The notes: generated from the letters alone by a model not told the origin. A stretch of 7,503 bases of DNA from JASFQI01 sp050115555 (GCA_050115555.1 JASFQI010000241.1:1-7503), one strand, 5' to 3'; numbered from the stretch's first letter, positions 1-6,284 are shown. Numbers and translations: made by a program.

Positions 1-1
1 G

Positions 2-124
2 GCGCGGGAAGAGCTGGAACCGGCCAGCCTCCGGAACCTGGATCTCATGAGCATGACCGAGGAGCAAGCCAGGGCCTGCAGGCGACCGGAGGAGGTTTTC
101 TGGAGCAGCGGGTCATCCTCCTGA
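2..124 (+). CDS. C-terminal end of an unidentified protein (partial)
   Basis: Frame 2 is open from the window edge to a TGA at 122-124 and gives 40 residues. The stretch is rich in Glu, Arg and Leu and looks helical (AREELEPASLRNLDLMSMTE at its start), and third codon positions are mostly G or C, as in a real coding end. No domain can be recognised from so short a tail. It converges on the regulator gene, whose stop lies 93 bases away. A competing minus-strand ORF (ATG at 141-139, open to the left edge) covers the same bases, but it has Ser/Arg-rich shadow-like composition and a poorly spaced ribosome site, so I prefer the plus strand. The call depends on sequence left of the window. Confidence 0.42.
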   Translation, partial: AREELEPASLRNLDLMSMTEEQARACRRPEEVFWSSGSSS

Positions 125-216
125 GAAGCATCTCCTTTCATAGCTCTTGTAAACCTCCCTTCTGTGGCGCCGTGTCCGTCCCTGCCAAATGTCCTCCAAT
201 GGACATGTAGGAGAAC

Positions 217-1770
217 TCAGACCCGGCGCTGCCCTCCAAAGCTCATGCCCAGTTTCTGCATGCGATTGCGCAGAGTGTTCGGGTGGATACTGAGAAGGTT
301 TGCGGCCCCATTCCGGCCCTGTATTTTTCCATGGGTCATATCCAGGACATGCTGAATATGGCGCCGCATCGCTTCATTGAGGGTAAGAGGTGGTGTGCCC
401 GTGGGTCCTTTGGGCGAATATCCTGTTTCGGCAGCCTCCCTAAGCTTTCCCGATATCTCTTCAAAGGCAAGGGGTTGATCAGGATTCGATGCCTGATTGA
501 GAATGAGCGCCCTTTCGACAACGTTCTGAAGCTCCCGGACATTGCCCGGCCAGTCATATGCCTGCAGGCGTTCCAGGGCCCCGGGGGCGAGGTGCCGGTT
601 ACATTGGATATGCAGCTCATTCGCCTTTCGCTCAACAAAGTAGTTCACCAGGGCCAGGATGTCGCATTTTCTCTTCCGCACAGGAGGGATCGTGATGGGA
701 AACACATTGATCCGGAACCAGAGATCTTCCCGGAACTGGCCCGTTTGAACCCTCTTTTCCATATTCCGGTGGGTTGCAGCGATAACCCGAACATCCACCT
801 TTTCCGATCGGGTTCCACCCACCCTTTCGATTTCCTTGTCCTGAAGGACCCGTAACAGCCGAACCTGGGCATGACGCGGGAGTTCTCCGATTTCATCAAG
901 AAAGAGCGTGCCCTGGTGAGCGCGTTCGAATCGTCCCGGTTTTTGCGAGGACGCGCCTGTAAACGCACCTTTTTCATGTCCGAAGAGCTCACTGTCTATG
1001 AGGCTCTCCGGGATCGCTCCACAGTTCACTTTAATATAGGGGCCGTCTTTTCGTGGCGAGGCCCTATGAATCGCATTCGCGATGACGTCTTTGCCCACCC
1101 CGGTTTCACCGAGTAAGAGGACCTGGCTGTCCAGGGGCGCGACCTGTGCCACCATTTCCATCACATTTCGCAGACCGTATTTTGCACCCACAATCTCTTC
1201 GTTAAGAAACCGGGAAAGCTTCCTGCGGAGGTATCGATTATGGCTGAACATCATGTTCTTCAGCCTTACGACCTCGTGGTGCTGGAGGGTGTTTGCCATG
1301 GCCATGGCGAATGGATCATGAAGCAATTTTAGGAGACGAGTTTGTCGGGACTGGTATCGGTTGGGACCCTTTGCAAACAGGACAACCACTCCAAGGGTCT
1401 TTTCATCCAGTTTCAGATCCAACACAAGACTTGAAACCGATTTCATCCCAAGGGCGGTATACACAGCACGGGAAACGGGATTTCCGTCGCGACTCCCGAG
1501 AATTCTTACCCGATCACTTTGTCGTTCCAGGAAGTCACGGGTCTCAGGCGGTGTGGAAATCGGAAAAGCGTTCTTATTGATATTCAACCGGGTGACCATG
1601 GCGAGATTGTCCGTCAGACAGTTTTCAAGATCAAAGATGTTCAACATGATCCCGTCCAGGGGGACGAAATCCCTGAGATACTCAAAGCATCGGGAGGCCA
1701 CTTTTTCGATTTCCAGGGTTCCGCAGATACGAAGGGTTGCCTGATGGAAGAAGTCCATATCATCTATCAT
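217..1770 (-). CDS. Sigma-54-dependent transcriptional activator (GAF, AAA+, Fis-type HTH)
   Basis: This is a bacterial enhancer-binding protein of 517 residues from the chosen start. Residues about 10-165 look like a GAF sensor domain. Residues about 190-425 are the AAA+ sigma-54 activation domain, with Walker A GETGVGKD (221-228), an intact GAFTGA loop (268-273), Walker B GTLFLDEIGE (287-296), an FREDLWFRINVFP arginine-finger region (346-358) and NVRELQNVVERA (410-421). Residues about 484-510 form a Fis-type helix-turn-helix (GRNGAANLLSIHPNTLRNRM). GAFTGA contacts sigma-54, so the protein should act at -24/-12 promoters; two such promoters lie in the divergent intergenic region. No phosphoacceptor receiver domain is present, so the signal is probably a ligand or redox cue sensed by GAF. 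The frame is open upstream to an ATG at 1896, but the ATG at 1770 has a strong AGGAGG 8 bases before it, and the longer form would cover the putative operator dyads. The effector is unknown. Confidence 0.95.
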   Translation of the reverse strand: MIDDMDFFHQATLRICGTLEIEKVASRCFEYLRDFVPLDGIMLNIFDLENCLTDNLAMVTRLNINKNAFPISTPPETRDFLERQSDRVRILGSRDGNPVSRAVYTALGMKSVSSLVLDLKLDEKTLGVVVLFAKGPNRYQSRQTRLLKLLHDPFAMAMANTLQHHEVVRLKNMMFSHNRYLRRKLSRFLNEEIVGAKYGLRNVMEMVAQVAPLDSQVLLLGETGVGKDVIANAIHRASPRKDGPYIKVNCGAIPESLIDSELFGHEKGAFTGASSQKPGRFERAHQGTLFLDEIGELPRHAQVRLLRVLQDKEIERVGGTRSEKVDVRVIAATHRNMEKRVQTGQFREDLWFRINVFPITIPPVRKRKCDILALVNYFVERKANELHIQCNRHLAPGALERLQAYDWPGNVRELQNVVERALILNQASNPDQPLAFEEISGKLREAAETGYSPKGPTGTPPLTLNEAMRRHIQHVLDMTHGKIQGRNGAANLLSIHPNTLRNRMQKLGMSFGGQRRV

Positions 1771-1778
1771 AGAGTCGC

Positions 1779-1784
1779 CCTCCT
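1779..1784 (-). promoter_or_regulatory. Ribosome binding site fixing the regulator start at 1770
   Basis: The minus strand reads AGGAGG followed by 8 bases (GCGACTCT minus its outer edge, positions 1778-1771) and then ATG at 1770-1768. This is a near-ideal Shine-Dalgarno site and spacing. It favours a 517-residue protein over the 559-residue form that starts at 1896, whose first 42 residues are Gly/Thr/Asn-rich and match no expected domain. Confidence 0.8.
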
Positions 1785-1826
1785 GGTTTGAACCTCCGGC
1801 TAAGAAAAAAGGAATAAGGGGGAGGT

Positions 1827-1880
1827 TACCGTTTCCGGTAGTCCCACCATATACGGTATCTCCTTTCACCACATTCGGTA
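1827..1880. promoter_or_regulatory. Three tandem dyad operators, putative upstream activating sequence
   Basis: Three 14-bp sites fit YACCR-N4-CGGTA: TACCGTTTCCGGTA (1827-1840), CACCATATACGGTA (1845-1858) and CACCACATTCGGTA (1867-1880). Each contains the dyad ACC-N6-GGT, and the first is a perfect TACCG/CGGTA inverted repeat. Centres are 18 and 22 bp apart, near two helical turns. They lie about 80-130 bp upstream of the first -24/-12 promoter and 175-230 bp upstream of the second, the usual range for enhancer sites of sigma-54 activators. They also sit 57-110 bp before the regulator start, so autoregulation is plausible. The sequence pattern is seen directly; binding by the adjacent regulator is inferred. 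Confidence 0.65.
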
Positions 1881-1909
1881 TTTTGCCTGTCGCCAATCGT
1901 GAATTTCAA
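1880..1909 (-). promoter_or_regulatory. Possible sigma-70 promoter of the regulator gene
   Basis: On the minus strand TTGAAA (1909-1904) is followed by 18 bases and CAAAAT (1885-1880). This is a modest match to TTGACA/TATAAT. The -10 element touches the third dyad operator, so occupation of that site could repress or tune transcription of the regulator. Evidence is limited to weak consensus similarity and position. Confidence 0.3.
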
Positions 1910-1959
1910 TGAAAAGAGGGCCCTTTATTCATTCATTTGGGAAGAGGCTACGCTATGAA

Positions 1960-1975
1960 TGGTAATGTTCTTGCA
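1960..1975 (+). promoter_or_regulatory. Sigma-54 (-24/-12) promoter P1
   Basis: TGGTAATGTTCTTGCA has the GG and GC dinucleotides exactly 10 bases apart, with a perfect TTGCA -12 box and a partly degenerate -24 box (TGGTAAT against TGGCACG). It reads toward the molybdenum hydroxylase operon and lies about 80 bp downstream of the third dyad operator. Initiation would be expected near 1986. Confidence 0.55.
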
Positions 1976-2055
1976 AAAAAAAGTCCTAGCGCGTGGGTTT
2001 CGACGAGTTTGATGAAAAAGAAATCCTTGATCTACATTTCAAGTCCTGTTTTCTC

Positions 2056-2071
2056 TGGAACGCTCCTTGCA
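2056..2071 (+). promoter_or_regulatory. Sigma-54 (-24/-12) promoter P2
   Basis: TGGAACGCTCCTTGCA differs from the consensus TGGCACG-N4-TTGCA at a single base and keeps the exact GG-N10-GC spacing. It is the stronger of the two candidates, 96 bp downstream of P1. Initiation would fall near 2082, which leaves a leader of almost 490 bases before the first operon ATG. The promoter faces away from the sigma-54 activator gene, the usual arrangement for an activator and its target operon. Confidence 0.75.
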
Positions 2072-2206
2072 AAAACCCCAGCTAAACTCAGATCGACCTT
2101 TGGCATCAGGAAAAGAATGAATGAAATAATCCATGTTTTTTGATGTCTAATACACACTGAAGTGGGGTCATCGCTCTCATTGTCCCATCAAAATTGAGAA
2201 TATCTT

Positions 2207-2319
2207 TCATGATTGACGGTCTCGCAAAAACCCGCTCAACCGCCTGTTGGGTACACTTAAGTCACTGGAATCGCTAGGGGCGAATCTCTAGGTCTCGGCT
2301 TTTTACAACTCAATCATGA
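2207..2319. repeat. 113-bp element with 10-bp terminal inverted repeats (MITE-like)
   Basis: TCATGATTGA (2207-2216) and its exact reverse complement TCAATCATGA (2310-2319) bound the element. Similarity continues inward imperfectly: the left end has GCAAAAA then CCCG, and the right end read inverted has GTAAAAA then GCCG, offset by a few bases. GGTCTCG also occurs in direct orientation at 2219-2225 and 2291-2297. There is no coding capacity and no clear target-site duplication. It may be a small non-autonomous insertion or a dispersed repeat in the operon leader. The inverted repeat is seen directly; mobility is inferred. Confidence 0.4.
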
Positions 2320-2335
2320 TTCAGAGTGATGCGGA

Positions 2336-2464
2336 ATGCCCGGAAAGGTCTGTCCAATCTGCCGGTTGGGTCCGGAAAATTCGGTAGGAGCGGGGAAGAC
2401 GATCCGGTTGCTGGTCAAGCTCGATACCTATACCGGGCACGAAACATCTCAAAGTAACCAGTAA
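2336..2464 (+). CDS. Uncertain 42-residue ORF with a CPIC motif
   Basis: ATG at 2336 to TAA at 2462-2464 encodes a 42-residue peptide beginning MPGKVCPICRLGPEN. It has one CxxC pair near the N-terminus, followed by a basic, beta-prone stretch (TIRLLVKLDTYTGH). Third codon positions are moderately GC-rich. The ribosome binding site is poor and no family is recognised. It lies in the operon leader downstream of the sigma-54 promoters. It could be a real small protein, a leader peptide, a gene remnant or chance. Confidence 0.18.
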   Translation: MPGKVCPICRLGPENSVGAGKTIRLLVKLDTYTGHETSQSNQ

Positions 2465-2506
2465 TTCAAAGAATGTCCAATTAAAAATCAAGTAAATCAC
2501 ACAGGA

Positions 2507-2538
2507 CCTGAAAGGGATCAGGCTCTCCACAGGGAGAG
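2507..2538 (+). other. Two abutting stem-loops in the operon leader
   Basis: CCTGA-AAGGGA-TCAGG (2507-2522) is directly followed by CTCTCC-ACAG-GGAGAG (2523-2538). Both are perfect short stems, and the second ends 31 bases before the large-subunit ATG. They have no T-run, so they are not an intrinsic terminator. They could stabilise the mRNA 5' end, limit translation or be a protein-binding site. The second stem hides GGGAGAGG, a ribosome-site-like sequence that is too far from the ATG to be used directly. Confidence 0.35.
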
Positions 2539-2569
2539 GTGTGGCAAAACGGAAAGGCGGTGTGGATTC

Positions 2570-4855
2570 ATGGCAGAATATTCCGTTGTTGGAAAATCCG
2601 TTGAAAGGACAGATGGCCGGGTCAAGGTAACAGGGACAGCCAAATTTGCCGCGGATTTGATCGCTCCGGGAATGCTCCACGGCAAGCTGTTGCGGAGCCC
2701 CTTTGCCCACGCAAAAATCCTGAACATTGATGTCAGCCGTGCCAAGGCCCTGCCTGGTGTGAGGGCGGTCATCACGGGAAAAGACTTCCCGGGAAAACCC
2801 TATGGCACCAGACCGGATATTCGGGACCAGCTTCCCATGCCCATTACCAAGGTTCATCACTTTGGTGAAGGTGTAGCTGCGGTCGCGGCGGTGGATGAGG
2901 ATACTGCTGAAGAGGCCCTGGATCTGATCAAGGTGGATTATGAGGAACTGCCGGTGGTGCTGACCGCTGAAGATGCACTGAAACCGGATTCCCCCCCGGT
3001 CAATGAGTTCAAGGAGAGCAATATCGCCTATCAATCGGATTTCCTTTTCGGGGATATTGAGAAGGGGTTCAAGGAGGCAGATTATGTGAGAGAAGAGACT
3101 TTCCGTTCTCAACGGGTAACGGTTGGCTTTATTGAGCCCCATGCCTGCATGGCAGAAATTGATCCCACTGGAAAAATCCTCTTTCAAGGATCCAAGCAAA
3201 GCCCCTATATCACCTGGCGCCACATGTGCCGCGCCCTGGATATCCCTCTTGAAAAAATGAGAATTGTAAATCCCTTTGTAGGGGGAGCGTTTTCAGGAAA
3301 GCATGACCCCTTTGATGTGGATTTTTCAGCGGTGCGGCTGGCCCAGATGACAGGCCGTCCGGTGAAGATGGTATTGAATTATGATGAAGTCCTGGCGGCC
3401 TACAGGCAGAGAAACGCTATGGATGCAGTCCTGAAACTCGGGGTCAAGAAGGATGGGGAGATTACCGCCCTGGATGCGCAGTGTGTTCTTGAAGGCGGTC
3501 CTATTTGTGGTATCGGGGCGTTTAATATCTATTTCTTCGGGGCGTTTTTAAATGTCCCCTTCAAGATTCCCGCCATCAAATATCACGGAAAACTGGTGTA
3601 TTCAAACCGGGCCCCCTGCGGCACGGTCCGGGGAGAAGAGATTGTCCTGGCCCAGTTCGGCCTGAATACACTCCTGCATATGGTCGGTGAGGACCTGGGC
3701 ATCGATCCGGTGGAGATGAGGCTGAAGAATGCCATCCCTGACAACTATACCACGGCCAGCGGCCTTGTGATCGATGTGTCTGGACTCTCTCGGTGCATCC
3801 AGACGGTTTCGGACGCTGTTCAATGGAAGGAGAGCAGAAAAGAACGGCCAAAGGGGAGGGGCATCGGATTTACCTGCGCCTCCCATCCTTCCGGCCCTCG
3901 ATTGGGCGGTCATTTCGGATCCTCCGTACTGCTCAAACTCGTAGAGGATGGAAAGGTCATCCTTACCCACGGCGGGACGGAACTCGGACAGGGATGCAAC
4001 ACGGTCCTCTGCCAGATGGTCGCAGAGGTGTTGGGGCTTCCCATGGAGGATGTTGTCCAGGGCGCCAGCGATTCCGATACCTCAATTTTTGCCGCAGGGA
4101 TGTTCGGTGACCGCTGTACGTTCTGGGACGGGAACGCCACCATAAAAGCCGCACTGGATCTCAAACAGCAACTCTCTGAAGTGGCGGCCCCCATACTGGA
4201 GGCGGATGTCGAGGATCTGGAATTCAAGCAAAGGCGCATTTTTGTGAAAGGCGAGCCGGACAGAGGGATCGATTTACTCCTGGCCGTGCGAAAGGCCTAT
4301 TACGAAAACGGAACTCCGCTTTATGGGAAGGGGTACTGGGCAGCCACGGATATCGATATCGTGGATTGGAAAACCGGCAAGGGTAATCTGGCCCATGGGC
4401 TGGATTTTATTACAACGGCAGTAGAACTCGAAGTGGATGAAGAGACCGGTAAGGTCACTCTTCTCAAGGCGGCCTATGGCGATGACGCGGGTCAGCCCAT
4501 CAACCCCATGCTGCTCAATGGACAGGTGATTGGAGGCAGTGTTCATATGATGGGCCATGGCCTCTTTGAAGAGTCCCTCTATGATGAAAAAGGACGGGTG
4601 TTGAATACCACATGGCAAAATTACAAACAGCCCACCAGTATGGATGTTCCCCTTGAGACCATTATCCAACACATCCACACCCATGACCCGTACGGCCCCT
4701 TCGGTGCCAAGGGTGCGGGGGAGGCGAGTTCCTGCGCGACCCTCGCCGCGATCGTCAACGGAGTCTATGACGCCGTCGGGGTTTGGATCAAGGACCTTCC
4801 TATTACTCCGGAAAAGATACTCCAGGGCATCCAAGAAAAGAAGGAGGGAAAATAA
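2570..4855 (+). CDS. Molybdenum hydroxylase large (molybdopterin-binding) subunit, xanthine dehydrogenase family
   Basis: The 761-residue protein is full length for the family. Residues about 15-130 form the a/b hammerhead domain (typical opening VVGKSVERTDGRVKVTGTAK), and residues about 145-740 form the two molybdopterin-binding domains. Visible motifs are EPHACMAEID (189-198), Gln210 in the SKQSP segment, a variant VGGAFSGK loop (237-244; usually GGGFGGK), CGTVRGEE (350-357), GGTELGQG (468-475), a variant MFGDRCTF (511-518) and GAKGAGE (712-718) with Glu718 as the expected catalytic base. There is no signal peptide, so the enzyme is cytoplasmic. With the next two genes it makes a Mo/FAD/2x[2Fe-2S] enzyme that hydroxylates a substrate with water and passes electrons through the Fe-S clusters to FAD. 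Its stop overlaps the next start (TAATG). The ribosome site before 2570 is only moderate (GGAAAGG). The substrate is unknown; an aryl aldehyde, an N-heterocycle or an aryl-CoA ester is possible. Confidence 0.95.
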   Translation: MAEYSVVGKSVERTDGRVKVTGTAKFAADLIAPGMLHGKLLRSPFAHAKILNIDVSRAKALPGVRAVITGKDFPGKPYGTRPDIRDQLPMPITKVHHFGEGVAAVAAVDEDTAEEALDLIKVDYEELPVVLTAEDALKPDSPPVNEFKESNIAYQSDFLFGDIEKGFKEADYVREETFRSQRVTVGFIEPHACMAEIDPTGKILFQGSKQSPYITWRHMCRALDIPLEKMRIVNPFVGGAFSGKHDPFDVDFSAVRLAQMTGRPVKMVLNYDEVLAAYRQRNAMDAVLKLGVKKDGEITALDAQCVLEGGPICGIGAFNIYFFGAFLNVPFKIPAIKYHGKLVYSNRAPCGTVRGEEIVLAQFGLNTLLHMVGEDLGIDPVEMRLKNAIPDNYTTASGLVIDVSGLSRCIQTVSDAVQWKESRKERPKGRGIGFTCASHPSGPRLGGHFGSSVLLKLVEDGKVILTHGGTELGQGCNTVLCQMVAEVLGLPMEDVVQGASDSDTSIFAAGMFGDRCTFWDGNATIKAALDLKQQLSEVAAPILEADVEDLEFKQRRIFVKGEPDRGIDLLLAVRKAYYENGTPLYGKGYWAATDIDIVDWKTGKGNLAHGLDFITTAVELEVDEETGKVTLLKAAYGDDAGQPINPMLLNGQVIGGSVHMMGHGLFEESLYDEKGRVLNTTWQNYKQPTSMDVPLETIIQHIHTHDPYGPFGAKGAGEASSCATLAAIVNGVYDAVGVWIKDLPITPEKILQGIQEKKEGK

Positions 4856-5736
4856 TGTTTATCAGGCGGCTACCCAAATTTACATACCTTGCCCCCACGT
4901 CAATCAGAGAGGCTACGGGACTGAAGGAAAAATATGGTGAAAAGGCCAGTGTCTATGCCGGAGGGACGGATCTTTTTGTGGCCATGAAAAAACGAGACCG
5001 CGTGCCAGAATATCTGATCAACCTCAAAGGGATTCCCGGGCTAAAGGGAATCCGTTTAGATAATCAGGAAAGCATAACGATCGGCGGATTGACCACCCTG
5101 GGCGATATCCAACATTCCAAGATCATTCAAGAAATGCTGCCTGTGCTCTGGGATGCAGTCCATGTAATGGGTTCCGTTCAAATACGAAATCTCGGAACCC
5201 TGGGAGGCAACCTGTGCAGCGCCTGGCCGTCTGCGGACTCCGCTCCCCCCTTGGTTGCCCTGGGCTCTGCCGCGAAGCTCATGGGAAATAAAGGTGAACG
5301 GATGATGCCTGTTGAAGATTTTTTTCAAGGTCCCGGACAGTCGGCCATTCAACCGGATGAGATATTGACCGAGATTACCATTCCCTGTCCTCCGGAGAAC
5401 AGCAATGGGGCCTATATAAAATTGATGCGACGCAGCGCGATGGATCTGTCCATTGCAGGAGCCGCGGCATACCTGAAGCTGGATGCGGACAAACGGATGT
5501 GCACAGACGTCAGGATCGCCCTGGGCGCTGTGGCCCCCACTCCCATTCGCGCGCCGGAGGCAGAGAAAATCCTCATGAACCAGGAATTTGATGAGAATCT
5601 TGCAAGAGAGGCCGGCCGGATTGCATCAAAAAATATCAATCCGCGTGACAGCATTCGGGCCTCCGGAGAATACAGGAAATCCGCGATCAAGGCCTTGGTG
5701 AAGAAAGCCCTCTTGAAGGCCTTTGAGAGGATATGA
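4855..5736 (+). CDS. Molybdenum hydroxylase medium (FAD-binding) subunit
   Basis: The protein has 293 residues, the normal length. The N-terminal FAD domain carries YAGGTDL (34-40) and QIRNLGTLGGNLCSAWPSAD (109-128), the two flavin-binding loops of the family. The C-terminal part (about 180-290) is the CO-dehydrogenase flavoprotein C domain. The ATG at 4855 overlaps the large-subunit stop by one base and has AGGAGG at 4842-4847, seven bases upstream, which rules out the longer in-frame start at 4783. Only three cysteines are present (121, 178 and 216), and there is no inserted Cys-rich loop after the GGN motif. Such a loop carries a [4Fe-4S] cluster in the corresponding subunit of 4-hydroxybenzoyl-CoA reductase. 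This subunit should therefore transfer electrons from the small-subunit clusters to NAD+, a quinone or a ferredoxin-like acceptor; the acceptor cannot be read from the sequence. Confidence 0.95.
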   Translation: MFIRRLPKFTYLAPTSIREATGLKEKYGEKASVYAGGTDLFVAMKKRDRVPEYLINLKGIPGLKGIRLDNQESITIGGLTTLGDIQHSKIIQEMLPVLWDAVHVMGSVQIRNLGTLGGNLCSAWPSADSAPPLVALGSAAKLMGNKGERMMPVEDFFQGPGQSAIQPDEILTEITIPCPPENSNGAYIKLMRRSAMDLSIAGAAAYLKLDADKRMCTDVRIALGAVAPTPIRAPEAEKILMNQEFDENLAREAGRIASKNINPRDSIRASGEYRKSAIKALVKKALLKAFERI

Positions 5737-5769
5737 GGACCGCACAATCAGAAGGGGAAAAACACATTC

Positions 5770-5774
5770 AGGAG
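5770..5774 (+). promoter_or_regulatory. Ribosome binding site supporting the small-subunit start at 5784
   Basis: AGGAG lies 9 bases before the ATG at 5784 and only 3 bases before the in-frame ATG at 5778. A third in-frame ATG at 5733 overlaps the medium-subunit stop as ATGA, but its nearest purine-rich site (GAGAGG) leaves only 2 bases. The 5784 start gives MENIKIELKVNG, the usual family N-terminus. Confidence 0.6.
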
Positions 5775-5783
5775 CGGATGATC

Positions 5784-6251
5784 ATGGAAAACATCAAGAT
5801 AGAATTAAAGGTAAATGGGGATAATTATCAGGCGATCATCGAACCTTGGAGGACACTGGCCGAGGTTTTAAGGGATAACCTGGGGCTTATGGGGACGAAA
5901 AAGTCCTGCAATGAGGGGGAATGCGGAGCATGTACCGTTCTCATGGACGGCAGAGCCGTCACATCCTGCCTTGTCCTTGCCCTGGATGCCCGGGACAAGG
6001 AGATTCTCACCATCGAGGGGCTGTCAGATGGAGAGAAGCTGGATCCAATCCAGGAGTCCTTCCTGAAACACGGCGGGGTTCAATGCGGATTTTGTACCCC
6101 GGGAATGGTCATGTCTGCAAAGGCCTTATTGAACGAAAACCCGAATCCCACACGAGAGGATGCCAGAGAGGCGGTCGCAGGGAATCTCTGCCGGTGCACC
6201 GGGTATCAACAGATCATTGATTCGATCCTGAATGTTTCATCAAAAAGATGA
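5784..6251 (+). CDS. Molybdenum hydroxylase small (2x[2Fe-2S]) subunit
   Basis: The protein has 155 residues, the typical length. An N-terminal ferredoxin-like domain holds the plant-type cluster with Cys42, Cys47, Cys50 and Cys62 (CNEGECGAC, then SC). The C-terminal helical domain holds the second cluster with Cys101, Cys104, Cys136 and Cys138 (QCGFCTPGM and NLCRCTGY). All eight ligands are present. It relays electrons from the molybdenum site to the FAD subunit. The gene follows the medium subunit after 47 bases, or overlaps it by 4 if translation starts at 5733, so translational coupling is possible. Gene order large-medium-small is that of xdhABC-type operons and differs from the medium-small-large order of classic CO dehydrogenase loci. 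Confidence 0.95.
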   Translation: MENIKIELKVNGDNYQAIIEPWRTLAEVLRDNLGLMGTKKSCNEGECGACTVLMDGRAVTSCLVLALDARDKEILTIEGLSDGEKLDPIQESFLKHGGVQCGFCTPGMVMSAKALLNENPNPTREDAREAVAGNLCRCTGYQQIIDSILNVSSKR

Positions 6252-6284
6252 AGGTCCGTTCACCTTTGTCACATTATCAAATCG

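Larger units (their letters stand above)
1771..2569. other. Divergent intergenic regulatory region
   Basis: This stretch of about 800 bases lies between the regulator start and the large-subunit start. It holds the three dyad operators, the two sigma-54 promoters, an inverted-repeat-bounded element, an uncertain 42-codon ORF and a pair of hairpins, all listed separately. The open frame at 1937-2143 runs through both sigma-54 promoters and has no protein-like character, so I do not call it. AT-rich sequence at 2462-2500 could hide another promoter, but no convincing -35/-10 pair is visible. No recognisable molybdenum-cofactor riboswitch was identified by eye. Confidence 0.8.

Noticed and set aside
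3..141. Minus-strand ORF downstream of the regulator, starting at 141
   Set aside because: Ribosome-site spacing is long (12 bases) and the composition is Ser/Arg-rich; the plus-strand frame ending at 124 looks better, although the short length leaves doubt.
189..206. ATGTCC-N6-GGACAT inverted repeat as a terminator between the convergent genes
   Set aside because: Six base pairs only, with no T-run on either side; too weak to call.
283..855. Plus-strand 190-residue open frame opposite the regulator
   Set aside because: It lies antisense to the conserved AAA+ and HTH coding region and has no recognisable features.
2020..2032. Possible IHF site (AA-N4-TTGAT on this strand) between enhancer array and P2
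   Set aside because: Only the core of the degenerate consensus matches and both outer positions fail; a site this loose is expected by chance, though its position would suit DNA looping.
1937..2143. Plus-strand 68-residue open frame
   Set aside because: It runs across both sigma-54 promoters and would start upstream of the P1 transcription start; the peptide looks random.
2321..3223. Minus-strand 300-residue open frame
   Set aside because: It lies opposite the large-subunit N-terminus, has no domain character and no ribosome site; the plus-strand frame has clear family motifs.
4274..4834. Minus-strand 186-residue open frame
   Set aside because: It is antisense to the C-terminal molybdopterin domain; shadow composition.
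2570..6251. Assignment as classical 4-hydroxybenzoyl-CoA reductase or as CO dehydrogenase
   Set aside because: The FAD subunit lacks the Cys-rich insertion, the gene order is large-medium-small, and the large subunit lacks the CoxL-type AYRCSFR active-site loop, having CGTVRGEE instead.
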